The position numbers were made by a program, and so were the translations under genes. From NCBI GenBank assembly GCA_963741305.1, contig CAVUHL010000003.1, forward strand, positions 6,572,001-6,636,000: 64,000 nt of DNA, given 5' to 3'. Shown here in pieces: positions 41,474-49,330 of this stretch (positions within the stretch are counted from its first letter, which is position 1; each line of letters opens with the position of its first letter). The notes below the pieces were generated by a model, which was not told the DNA's origin, ran no database searches, and was given only the letters and a program-made list of their open reading frames with translations. This DNA comes from DATMER01 sp963741305 (lineage in GTDB: Bacteria; Acidobacteriota; Thermoanaerobaculia; Multivoradales; UBA5704).

Positions 41474-41767
41474 ATGGTGACGTCCACACGACGTAAGCAG
41501 TCTGCCGACCGTGAGCTCAAGAAAGAACGCCTTGAGCTACGTGTCGCTCCTTCGGCCAAGCAACTCATCCAGCGCGCAATGGCAGTCTCGGGGCTCACGG
41601 CAGGCGATCTCGCGTACGAGGGGGCGCGCCGGGTTCTCGAGGAGCATGAGCGGATGGTGCTCGTGGGTGCGGACCGGGATGCCTTCCTCGCTGCTGTGAT
41701 GGATCCGCCGGCGCCGACTGCAAAGCTTCGGGCAGCGCTGAGGCGCCATCGCGAAGTCCTGGGCTGA
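41474..41767 (+). CDS. tacA: DUF1778 (TacA-like) antitoxin
   Basis: 97 residues. A ribbon-helix-helix-type N-terminus (KKERLELRVAPSAKQLIQRAMAVSGLTAGDLAYEGARRVLEEH) is the DUF1778 pattern. The C-terminal ~35 residues (LVGADRDAFLAAVMDPPAPTAKLRAALRRHREV) would wrap the toxin. It autoregulates its promoter with the toxin in known systems. The toxin begins 7 bases later. Confidence 0.92.
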   Translation: MVTSTRRKQSADRELKKERLELRVAPSAKQLIQRAMAVSGLTAGDLAYEGARRVLEEHERMVLVGADRDAFLAAVMDPPAPTAKLRAALRRHREVLG

Positions 41768-41774
41768 AACCGTC

Positions 41775-42275
41775 TTGGGGATCAAGATCGAGCCGCTGGG
41801 GAAGCAACACGATCGAGCGCGGTTCTCTTGTGGCCAGCCAGATCTCGACGGCTGGTTTCAGCTTCGTGCAAGCCAGGATGACAAGCGCAACATTGCGCGG
41901 GTTTTCGTAGGCGTTGACGACGACCTGGGTGTGGTCGGCTTTTACAGCTTGAGCTCATTGTCGCTTTCCCTCGATCATCTTCCAGAACAAATTGCACGCA
42001 AGCTGCCGCGGTACGACGCCATACCCGCAGCTTTGATCGGGCGTCTGGCCCGCGATGAGCGCGTGCGCGGGCAGGGCGTAGGTGAGCTTCTGTTGGCCGC
42101 GGCGATCCACCGCGTGCTGGGGGCCGGGCGCTCCATCGCCGTCTTTGCGATCGTGGTAGATGCAAAGGACGAGCGCGCGGCTGCTTTCTACCAATCCTTC
42201 GGTTTTCAGGCGTTCCCGCTTCGACCCGATCGTCTCTTTCTGCTCACGACCATCGCGGCTGCGGGGCTTGAATAG
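41775..42275 (+). CDS. tacT: GNAT-family toxin (TacT-like tRNA acetyltransferase)
   Basis: 166 residues from TTG 41775. IEPLGKQHDRARFSCGQPDLDGWF, VVGFYSLSSLSLSLDHLP, IPAALIGRLARDERVRGQGVGELLLAAAI (acetyl-CoA P-loop RVRGQGVG) and AAAFYQSFGFQAFP are the TacT signatures. TacT toxins acetylate the amino group of charged tRNAs and block translation. The rare TTG start right after the antitoxin fits lower toxin output. Confidence 0.92.
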   Translation: MGIKIEPLGKQHDRARFSCGQPDLDGWFQLRASQDDKRNIARVFVGVDDDLGVVGFYSLSSLSLSLDHLPEQIARKLPRYDAIPAALIGRLARDERVRGQGVGELLLAAAIHRVLGAGRSIAVFAIVVDAKDERAAAFYQSFGFQAFPLRPDRLFLLTTIAAAGLE

Positions 42276-42279
42276 GGCG

Positions 42280-42738
42280 ATGCCAAAAACAAGCGCGGGC
42301 CTGCTTCTGTTTCGTGAGGCCTCCGGCATCCTGGAAGTCCTGCTGATCCACCCCGGCGGTCCTTTCTGGAGCAAGAAGGACGAGGGGGCGTGGTCCATTC
42401 CGAAGGGTGAAATCGACGAGGGCGAAGATCCTCTGGAAGCTGCAAGACGCGAGCTCGAGGAGGAGACCGGAGCCTCTGCGCAAGGCGAAGCCATCCCTCT
42501 CGGCTCGATCAAGCAATCAGGCGGGAAGATCGTCCATGCCTGGGTTGTCCGGGGCGATTTCGATCCGGCCCTCCTCAGGAGCAATACCTTTCTTCTGGAG
42601 TGGCCCCCGAAGTCCGGGCGGATGCAGGAGTTTCCGGAAGTGGACCGGGCCGGATGGTTCGCGATGGACGTCGCGAAGCTCAAGATCCTGAAAGGGCAGG
42701 TGGGCTTTCTGGAACGGCTTCAGGAGAAGCTCGGCTGA
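42280..42738 (+). CDS. NUDIX hydrolase
   Basis: 152 residues from ATG 42280. NUDIX box GEIDEGEDPLEAARRELEEETGA (G-x5-E-x7-REL-x-EE-x-G) is complete. KTSAGLLLFREASGILEVLLIHPGGPFW and VDRAGWFAMDVAKLKI fit the predicted NUDIX (MutT-like) family with unknown nucleotide substrate. The start lies 4 bases after tacT, so it may be read from the same transcript. Confidence 0.9.
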   Translation: MPKTSAGLLLFREASGILEVLLIHPGGPFWSKKDEGAWSIPKGEIDEGEDPLEAARRELEEETGASAQGEAIPLGSIKQSGGKIVHAWVVRGDFDPALLRSNTFLLEWPPKSGRMQEFPEVDRAGWFAMDVAKLKILKGQVGFLERLQEKLG

Positions 42739-42811
42739 GTCTCCCGGTCGAGAAGAATTCCCCGCCACAACCTCAAGGCGTCAGCCTGGCCCCTGGTGCT
42801 AAACTGAAGGC

Positions 42812-43069
42812 ATGAAGGATGTAAAGCTCGCCGAGCACCTGGAATTCCTCGTCTCCCATCGAGGCCAGGACGAGGCGACCGTGCTCGCCCAGGCCCTGCG
42901 TAGGGGGATCGACGCCCTCTATGAAGACACCCTGGTCGAGGAGTTCCTGCTTGGCCGGGTTTCGCGGGAGACGGTCCTCCGGGATCTGGGGCCCAAGCGG
43001 CTCAACGAGATCGAATATCAGAGGGATACCCTGCGGCGAGAGGTCGGGTGGGGCTTGAAGGGTGCCTGA
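42812..43069 (+). CDS. Small antitoxin-like hypothetical protein
   Basis: 85 residues. Helical, no cysteines: LEFLVSHRGQDEATVLAQALRRGIDALYEDTLVEEFLLGRVSRETVLRDLG. The pattern LxxGRVSRExVLRxLG resembles small DNA-binding or antitoxin-like proteins, but I cannot name the family. Its last 8 bases overlap the next gene, so the two form an operon. Confidence 0.65.
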   Translation: MKDVKLAEHLEFLVSHRGQDEATVLAQALRRGIDALYEDTLVEEFLLGRVSRETVLRDLGPKRLNEIEYQRDTLRREVGWGLKGA

Positions 43070-44744
43070 AACGATCTCGGACAGTACGGGGCACGGGTAT
43101 AAACAGCCAGTAAAGGAGCGTTCCCGCCGCTTGCTCTGGGGACACGCGGTCAGCGCGCTCACGAGTGAGCGCGCACGAACGCGCATACTTCAAGCTGATG
43201 CTTTCGAGAGCGCATGGGACTATTGTGAATCAATTCTCCGACGTGCCCGGATTTCAGATGGCTTGGATAGAGAAGCTCTCTCGGCATGGCTCGAGTTTGC
43301 TGGAGACAGATACGGGCAGCGCCAGCCCTCAACGTTGAGAGTTGCTTATCTCTGTGGTCCTGAGCCTGAGAATGATATGAGGGTGCTTGCCGATCTCGGG
43401 GTACGCATCGAGAATGTGTGGGCCATTGAACAGGATAGAGAAGCTCATGGCGCCGCCCTTGAGCGCGCCCGGACCCTCTTCCCTGCGCTAAAGATCTTCC
43501 ATGGCGGCTTCGAACAATTTATCCGAGTCGTTCGAGAGCGATTCGATGTGGTGTACTTGGACTTCACCGCACCGCTACCTTCGGCCTCGAGCAAGCCATA
43601 TAGAACGCTGCACGCCGTTTTCGACGAACAGGTCTTGGAGAACCTGGCTGCTCTGGTGGTCAATGTCGGCGATCTCGCCCCAGATGAAGGCAGTGTCCAA
43701 TTTCTGGCTGATTACTTCCGCCATCAACCCTTTGTCGAAAGCAATGCCCTGGGCTACTGCGCGGAGTCGGATCCTGATGCCTTGTGGTACGCGGAGGTTG
43801 CGCCGGACCAGTGGTCCGGTCAGGATGACCTGAGGAAGGATATAGAGCAGCGTATCGACCTTTTCTATTCCGCCTTCTGTACGCAATACCCTTCTTTGTA
43901 CGCAAACCGGGTTCAGCCGGCTCTCCGGTTGCTCCGGACCGCAGACGCACGGCGGAGTGTCTTTCAGAAAGATCCGAAAATTTATGATAAGGCAGAGGAA
44001 GTGGCTGCCGACCCCAAGGCGCTGTTAACCATGTTTTCCGAGCACTCTCTGCCAGTGCGGGACGAGGGCTGGGGTCCCGGGATGGACTTCTTGTTGTCGC
44101 CCCAGAACTATCCACTGTGGCGGTTTCTCGAAAGTCTGAAGGAAAGAGTGGCGAAAGACAACTTGGCAGTGAAGTGGCTCGCCGAGTTTTCTGAAAATTT
44201 AGCATCTTTGGACGGGAGCAATTATAAGCCGTCCAGATTGGGTGCCGTGCATCTAAGTGATCTCCTGTGGTGCATCGATGAGGGATACCTGCCGCTAATG
44301 GCCGACCAGGCACTTGCTGCTCTGGTCAGCACGTACCGCAAATTCCCGGATCGTAAGACGGCTTGGTTTTGTGATCTGCCGATGCTGCACCTGATTGCAC
44401 AACTTGCCTTGAATCAGCTCGGCTATCCGTATCACCCGGTTCTGGATAGGCACTGGCGTGCGAAGTACATGGCGAAGTCGACAAACATGTACTTGGACGT
44501 CCACGTATATGACCAGTGCCGCCCGCTTTATGATTACTTGCCGGCGCTCCAACTCTTTCCTGAGCATTTTGGTAGGCTTGAGCGCCAGTTCATTGCACGT
44601 ATCGGGATGAGCGCGATAGGGGGGCAGGCGCATGGAGTCGTGCCCGGTTTGTACTGGGCAAGTGCGCTCGCTGATCGTTACTCCTACGGGTGGTCCCAGT
44701 TCGCCTCTCCCGTTGCTCGCACCGAGTTAACGGAGCAGGTGTGA
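43062..44744 (+). CDS. Unknown protein with methyltransferase-like Rossmann segment
   Basis: 560 residues; GC clearly lower than the neighbours, suggesting transfer. Residues ~90-170 read VAYLCGPEPENDMRVLADLGVRIENVWAIEQD then HGGFEQFIRVVRERFDVVYLDFTAPL, the layout of a SAM-binding Rossmann fold (GxGxxxN-like loop, acidic ribose-binding residue, D at the strand end). The remaining ~370 residues are helical with several Trp and Tyr, ending YSYGWSQFASPVARTELTEQV, and match nothing I recognise. No signal peptide or membrane helix. Could be an orphan defence or nucleic-acid-modifying effector; function not assigned. Confidence 0.65.
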   Translation: MPETISDSTGHGYKQPVKERSRRLLWGHAVSALTSERARTRILQADAFESAWDYCESILRRARISDGLDREALSAWLEFAGDRYGQRQPSTLRVAYLCGPEPENDMRVLADLGVRIENVWAIEQDREAHGAALERARTLFPALKIFHGGFEQFIRVVRERFDVVYLDFTAPLPSASSKPYRTLHAVFDEQVLENLAALVVNVGDLAPDEGSVQFLADYFRHQPFVESNALGYCAESDPDALWYAEVAPDQWSGQDDLRKDIEQRIDLFYSAFCTQYPSLYANRVQPALRLLRTADARRSVFQKDPKIYDKAEEVAADPKALLTMFSEHSLPVRDEGWGPGMDFLLSPQNYPLWRFLESLKERVAKDNLAVKWLAEFSENLASLDGSNYKPSRLGAVHLSDLLWCIDEGYLPLMADQALAALVSTYRKFPDRKTAWFCDLPMLHLIAQLALNQLGYPYHPVLDRHWRAKYMAKSTNMYLDVHVYDQCRPLYDYLPALQLFPEHFGRLERQFIARIGMSAIGGQAHGVVPGLYWASALADRYSYGWSQFASPVARTELTEQV

Positions 44745-44811
44745 GAGTCGGGTTCCGGCCACCGATCCCAGGAGGCAGCGAATACAATCCTCCCCAAGGA
44801 GGGAACAACCT

Positions 44812-46428
44812 CTGCAAGTCCTGACCCCCTGCGACGACGGAGTCATCCGCTCCGGCCAAGCTGGGCTCCCGGGCCGCGGACCGGGGGAGCGTTGGGTGCT
44901 GGCGGCCACAATTCTCGGCTCCAGCATGGCGTTCCTCGATGGTACGGCTGTGAACGTGGCGCTGCCGGCTCTCCAAGTGCAGCTCGGTGCCACCGTGGCC
45001 GAGGTGCAGTGGGTGGTGGAGGCTTACGCCCTCTTCCTCTCGTCCTTGCTGTTGGTCGGCGGCGCGCTGGGCGACCGGTTTGGACGCCGCCGCATCTTTC
45101 TCCTGGGCGTCGTCGGATTCGCTTTGGCGTCGGCCGGGTGCGGCATGGCGACCAGCCCCCAACAGCTCATCGCGGCTCGGGCGGTCCAGGGGATCGCCGC
45201 GGCGCTTCTGGTTCCGGGGAGCCTCGCCCTCCTCTCGGCCTCTTTCGAGGCGAGTCGGCGCGGCCGGGCCATCGGCACCTGGTCGGGTTTCAGCGCGGTC
45301 ACGGCTTCCATCGGCCCCCTTCTGGGCGGCTGGCTCATCGATCACGCGTCTTGGCGGTGGATCTTCTTCCTCAATCTGCCGCTGGCCCTTGCAGTCCTCG
45401 CCATCGGCTTGCGATTCGTGCCGGAGAGCCGCGACGAGCAGGCTGACAAGCGGCTCGATTTCGCGGGCGCCTTGCTTGTCACGCTCGGGCTGGGCGGATT
45501 GACCTTCGGGCTCATCGAGTCGTCGTGGCCGGTGCTGATCCTCGGGGTGGCGGCGCTCGCCGGATTCCTTTGGGCCGAGGCCCGGATGCCGGCTCCCATG
45601 ATGCCCCTCTCGCTGTTCCGCTCGCGGACGTTTGCCGGGGCCAACCTCCTGACCTTCTGGCTCTACGCCGCCCTCGGAGGGTCGCTGTTCTTCCTGCCCT
45701 TCAATTTGATTCAGGTCCACCGCTACTCCGCCACGGCGGCCGGGGCGGCACTGCTGCCGTTCGTCCTCCTCGTCTCGTCGCTGTCCCGATGGTCCGGCGG
45801 GCTGGTGGACCGCTATGGGGCTCGGTTGCCTCTGATCGCCGGTCCGGCCGTGGCAGCCGTCGGATTCGCCCTGTTCGCCGTGCCCGGAACGGGCAGCGGG
45901 TATTGGACGGCGTTCTTTCCCGCCATGGTGGTCCTGGGGCTGGGCATGGCAATCAGCGTGGCGCCGCTGACCACGACGGTCATGGCCTCGGTGGAAGAGC
46001 GGCACGCCGGCATCGCCTCGGGGATCAACAATGCCGTTTCGCGAGGGGCGGGGCTCCTCGCCGTCGCCGCCTTCGGAGTCATCATGCTGGGCCTCTTCGG
46101 CCGGGACCTGGACCGCCGGCTCGCGGAACTCGATCTACCTCCCGAAGTGCGGCAGGGGATCGCGGAACAGCGGGAGGGCCTCGCCGCCCTGGAGATCCCC
46201 GCCTCGCTGAGCGAGCCGGAGCGGAGGCGCATCCGCTCTGCCCTGGATGAATCCTTTCTGAAGGGATTCCGCGGAGTCATGTTGACCGCAGCCGGGCTCG
46301 CCCTGCTCGCCTCCCTCAGCGCCGGGTGGATGATCCGGGAGCCGAAAGGGCCGCCAACCTTCGGAGGACGTACGGCAACGCCACCAACCCCAGCAAGACC
46401 GCGAACCAGAGGGTGGCGGCGCGGATGA
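44812..46428 (+). CDS. MFS transporter, DHA2 (drug:H+ antiporter-2) family
   Basis: About 538 residues, 14 membrane helices. TM1 ILGSSMAFLDGTAVNVALPAL, motif A GALGDRFGRRRIF, motif C-like SLALLSASFEASRRGRAIGTWSGF and the late LGMAISVAPLTTTVMASV are DHA2 features. GTG 44896 would cut into TM1's start. The open frame upstream encodes PCDDGVIRSGQAG, a segment I associate with homologues, and AAGGAGGG sits 8 bases before CTG 44812, so an unusual CTG start is proposed. Exporter of unknown drug. The last 113 bases overlap the convergent flippase-like gene. Confidence 0.82.
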   Translation: MQVLTPCDDGVIRSGQAGLPGRGPGERWVLAATILGSSMAFLDGTAVNVALPALQVQLGATVAEVQWVVEAYALFLSSLLLVGGALGDRFGRRRIFLLGVVGFALASAGCGMATSPQQLIAARAVQGIAAALLVPGSLALLSASFEASRRGRAIGTWSGFSAVTASIGPLLGGWLIDHASWRWIFFLNLPLALAVLAIGLRFVPESRDEQADKRLDFAGALLVTLGLGGLTFGLIESSWPVLILGVAALAGFLWAEARMPAPMMPLSLFRSRTFAGANLLTFWLYAALGGSLFFLPFNLIQVHRYSATAAGAALLPFVLLVSSLSRWSGGLVDRYGARLPLIAGPAVAAVGFALFAVPGTGSGYWTAFFPAMVVLGLGMAISVAPLTTTVMASVEERHAGIASGINNAVSRGAGLLAVAAFGVIMLGLFGRDLDRRLAELDLPPEVRQGIAEQREGLAALEIPASLSEPERRRIRSALDESFLKGFRGVMLTAAGLALLASLSAGWMIREPKGPPTFGGRTATPPTPARPRTRGWRRG

Positions 46429-47329
46429 TCAGGGTGGCCGAGGCGGCCGTGGCGGTGTCGAGGCCCTGGGCGTCCAGGAGGGCGGTGAGGGAGCCTTCGG
46501 CGGCGAGGAGGCCTCCGGGAAGCATCGAGAGCGACCCCAGGCAGGTCGAGGCCGTGTAGTTGAAGAGCGCGGCGAGGAGCTCCGCCTGCGGCGCGTACTC
46601 GCGGACCACCAGGAAGAAGCCCACCCCTTCAGCGCCCCAGGCCACCACGGCGAGCCCGAGCGCCATGGCCAGCAGCCCGGGAGAGAGCAGCTCCCTCAGA
46701 GTTCCATAAAGCTCCGCCAGGACAGGCACCCGCGGACCCACCATGGGTAGCCGTTGCAGCAGGCGGAAGAGGAGGTCCGCCCCTTTCTGCCAGGTCAGGA
46801 GGAGGATCGCCACGGCCACCGCTGCCAGCCCTGCCGCGGCAATCCAGCGCCCTCCGGGGAAGGGGAGAGCCCCGAGCGACAGGAGCACGAGCACGCCGAG
46901 GAGGTCCGTCACCCGCTCGGCGACCACGGCGGGCACCACCCGCAGCGCGGGTCCGCCTCCGAGCTCCCGCACCAGCCAGGCCTTGCCCAGCTCACCGGCT
47001 TTGCCGGGCGTCACCGAGAGCAGGAATCCGACCAGGAACACCCCGAGGCTTCGGGCGCGGGCCAGCCGCACGCCGAGCGCCTTCAGGTAGATCTCCCAGC
47101 GGACGAAACGCAGGGCGTAATTGACCAGGGACAGGCCCAGGACGGGCAGCAGGAGCGCGAGGTCGAAGTCGCTCAGGCGCCCGGCGAGCTTGCGGGCATC
47201 CGCCACAAGGATCAGGCCGATCAGCGCCAGCAGGCCGAGGGCGAGCGGGATCAGCAGCCGGCGGCCGAGGTGCTCCAGGCCGGAGCCCGTCGGCTCCGGC
47301 TTGGCCTCAGAAGGAGTCTCCGGAGTCAG
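46316..47329 (-). CDS. Lysylphosphatidylglycerol synthase TM-region / flippase-like protein
   Basis: About 337 residues, eight or more membrane helices. RFVRWEIYLKALGVRL, FLVGFLLSVTPGKAGELGKAWLVRE and STCLGSLSMLPGGLLAAEGSLTALL are the UPF0104/LPG_synthase_TM signatures. Such proteins translocate or act on lipids, often next to glycosyltransferases. No ATG is seen; CTG 47329 overlaps the DUF362 stop (CTGA), suggesting coupling; GTG/TTG alternatives are not evident. The 3' end overlaps the MFS gene. Confidence 0.75.
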   Translation of the reverse strand: MTPETPSEAKPEPTGSGLEHLGRRLLIPLALGLLALIGLILVADARKLAGRLSDFDLALLLPVLGLSLVNYALRFVRWEIYLKALGVRLARARSLGVFLVGFLLSVTPGKAGELGKAWLVRELGGGPALRVVPAVVAERVTDLLGVLVLLSLGALPFPGGRWIAAAGLAAVAVAILLLTWQKGADLLFRLLQRLPMVGPRVPVLAELYGTLRELLSPGLLAMALGLAVVAWGAEGVGFFLVVREYAPQAELLAALFNYTASTCLGSLSMLPGGLLAAEGSLTALLDAQGLDTATAASATLIIRAATLWFAVLLGLVALPYVLRRLAALSAPGSSTRR

Positions 47330-48447
47330 GCGACCTTCTCTGCCTTGGCGGGGCTCGCCTCGGGGTAGGTCTCGAACAGGCGCATCCACTTGCTGGTCTT
47401 GGCGTAGCGCTCGGTCCGCATCTTGCCGATTGTGGGGTACCACGCGTAGTCATGGTAGAAGTACGAGCCGAACACGAAGAAGTAGACCAGCGGCGTCCGG
47501 AACAGCAGCTTCTGGAGCCCCTTGAGCGGCCCGAACCAGACCAGGTCGCCGAAGCGGGAGACGGCGTTGTCGCCCACCGAAAAGCGGAAGTTCCAGTTCG
47601 AAATGTCCTCGCCGACGATCTCGATGTCCCGCGGATCGCCCACGCCCAGCCCGGCGTCGTGCGCCAGCCGGATGTAGGGGATCGACATCGGGTCGAAGCC
47701 CATCATCTTCGTGGCCACGGCGTCGATTGCCACCTGATCGCCCGAGGCGAGGAGGATGTCCTTCTCCACGGGGATCATCGTCCGCGGGCCGGGGCCGTTG
47801 CCGCAGGTCGTGCCATCCATCACCGCGAAGAGGCCGGTGTGAATCTCCTTCTGGATGGTCAGGAGGTCCACCAGGGTCTCGTGAATCCACGAGTGGGTGT
47901 AGTGCCGGCGGGTGTTGAGGAGGCCGCCGAAGGCGTTCTTCATGGCCCCGGTCGTGGTGGTGTAGATGTGGCACTTGACCGTGGGCAGGTGGACGATGTT
48001 CTTGCCCAGGAAGAACTCGGGGATCGTGATCCCCTCGGGGTAGATCTTCGGCAGCACCAGCATCTTGCCCTTGGGTTGGTACTGGATCCACTTGAGGTCG
48101 TCCTCGAAGCAGTTGTACCGCACGGGCACGTCGTACTTGTCCAGCACCGGCAGGTAGCGGTTGAGGCGCTCGCCCTTCTTGGGGTCGGTCACCACGGTGT
48201 TGTTCTGGACGCAGACCTGGTCGGTATAGCCGTCGGCCCGCAGCTTCTGGATGGTCCCTTCGAGCTGCCAGGGGGTCGTGTTGGCGCCCGGGAACGGGAA
48301 GTGCCAGGAGATGTTGTCCTTGAGGATGGTGGTCGCGCCGGGTGCGAGGTGCTGCTTCACCCCTGCCAGCTCCATGGTCCGGGCGACGTCCTCCAGGACG
48401 GTCTCGGGGCGGGTCTTCAATACGGCTACACGAGCTTTCGGGGGCAT
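47326..48447 (-). CDS. DUF362 domain protein
   Basis: 373 residues. PETVLEDVARTMELAGVKQHLAPGATTILKDNISWHFPFPGANTTPWQLEG, IVHLPTVKCHIYTTTTGAMKNAFGGLLN, LFAVMDGTTCGNGPGPRTM, and SGDQVAIDAVATKMMGFDP follow the DUF362 order, with several Cys (C79, C112 area, KCH, TTCGNG) that could bind a metal or Fe-S centre. No signal peptide. In other genomes such proteins sit by redox or cell-envelope genes. A C-terminal hydrophobic patch (PLVYFFVFGSYFYHDYAWY) may tether it to the membrane, consistent with the flippase-like neighbour. Confidence 0.85.
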   Translation of the reverse strand: MPPKARVAVLKTRPETVLEDVARTMELAGVKQHLAPGATTILKDNISWHFPFPGANTTPWQLEGTIQKLRADGYTDQVCVQNNTVVTDPKKGERLNRYLPVLDKYDVPVRYNCFEDDLKWIQYQPKGKMLVLPKIYPEGITIPEFFLGKNIVHLPTVKCHIYTTTTGAMKNAFGGLLNTRRHYTHSWIHETLVDLLTIQKEIHTGLFAVMDGTTCGNGPGPRTMIPVEKDILLASGDQVAIDAVATKMMGFDPMSIPYIRLAHDAGLGVGDPRDIEIVGEDISNWNFRFSVGDNAVSRFGDLVWFGPLKGLQKLLFRTPLVYFFVFGSYFYHDYAWYPTIGKMRTERYAKTSKWMRLFETYPEASPAKAEKVA

Positions 48448-48532
48448 CAGGGTACGTCTCCGCGTTCATTTCTGGGAAGACCGTCAAAGGGTCAGGCGGC
48501 CCATTATAACCGCGGGGACTTTCATCGGCCTC

Positions 48533-48888
48533 AACGAGAGGCTCGTCGAGGCTGGCGAGAGCCTCGAAAGGTTCATCGAGCCTCTGAAAAGGTCCGATGA
48601 GAGGTTCGTCAAGCCTGATGAGCCTCTCGAAAGGTGGAACGAGAGGCTCAAAAGGACCGACGAGGGTCTCGTCAGGTTCGATGAGGCCCTCGAAAGGTGT
48701 GACGGAAGCCTCGAAGGTCCGATGAGGGTCCCGAAAGGTCTCGCGAGAGGCTCGTTGAGTGCGACGAGGGTCTCGAAAGGTCCGTCGAGACCCTCGAAAG
48801 GTTGTTTGAGAGGCCCGAAAGGTTCGATGAGAGGCTCGAAAGGTCCAGCTAGAGCCTGAAAAGGGCCAACGAGAGGCTCACAAGACAG
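48533..48888. repeat. Degenerate tandem array C: 17 units of 21 bp
   Basis: Sixteen units of exactly 21 bp and one (unit 9) of 20 bp. Approximate unit: GAYGAGRGYCTCGAAAGGTY plus one base. Units 1, 6 and 17 share AACGAGAGGCTC. Unrelated in sequence to arrays A and B but the same period and similar unit count. It fills the intergenic space ahead of the DUF362 gene (minus) and ends 4 bases before the stop of a truncated HEPN-like ORF. The single 20-bp unit rules out frame-dependent coding selection. Confidence 0.95.
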
Positions 48889-48892
48889 CTCG

Positions 48893-48988
48893 TCACTCGC
48901 CGAGAGGAAACCCCTGGGCGTGGAGAAAGGCTTCACTGGCTCTGGCGAAGCCCGCCTTTATGCGCTCCGCAAGCTCGTCCGTGGCCAT
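48893..48988 (-). pseudogene. Truncated HEPN-like toxin ORF (5' fragment)
   Basis: 31 residues: MATDELAERIKAGFARASEAF then LHAQGFPLGE and stop. It starts inside the 3' end of the nucleotidyltransferase gene, exactly where MNT-associated HEPN genes normally begin, and the opening residues suit a HEPN N-terminal helix. The reading frame ends next to repeat array C, so the array appears to have replaced the rest of the HEPN gene. Family call is from context plus a short match. Confidence 0.5.
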
Positions 48989-49311
48989 AGCACCCTCTCG
49001 TCGCGCGCGTAGTTGCGCCAGAAGCCGGGGGAGGACCGTCGAAGCTGCTCGAAGCGCTCCCGGTCCAGGATCTTGATGGACAGGTCGACGTTGTGCTCGA
49101 GCTCGAGCGTAGCCGCAAGCCCATGGACTTCGTCCCGCGCCTTGCCTGAGGCGCTGCGCAGCACCACCATGAGGTCGTAGTCCGATCGCCATCGCGCCTC
49201 GCCGCGGGCTCGGCTCCCGAAAAGCGCCACCTGGACCAGATCCTCTCTCAGCCGCTGGGCCAAAGCCTCGGCGAAGTCCTGCGCGATGTCGGAGGTCACC
49301 ACGGCACACAT
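48958..49311 (-). CDS. MNT-type nucleotidyltransferase (antitoxin-like)
   Basis: 117 residues. LVQVALFGSRARGEARWRSDYDLMVVLRSA carries the GSRARGE and SDYDL catalytic motifs; D at LEHNVDLSIKIL may be the third acidic residue. MNT antitoxins AMPylate or neutralise HEPN RNases. The HEPN partner downstream is reduced to 31 codons, so this gene may now be an orphan. Confidence 0.88.
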   Translation of the reverse strand: MCAVVTSDIAQDFAEALAQRLREDLVQVALFGSRARGEARWRSDYDLMVVLRSASGKARDEVHGLAATLELEHNVDLSIKILDRERFEQLRRSSPGFWRNYARDERVLWPRTSLRSA

Positions 49312-49330
49312 GCGGCTAGTGTACCGGACC

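Noticed and set aside
48484..48936. Protein encoded across array C on the minus strand
   Set aside because: Low-complexity translation of the repeats with an inconsistent repeat frame; no ribosome-binding site or family.
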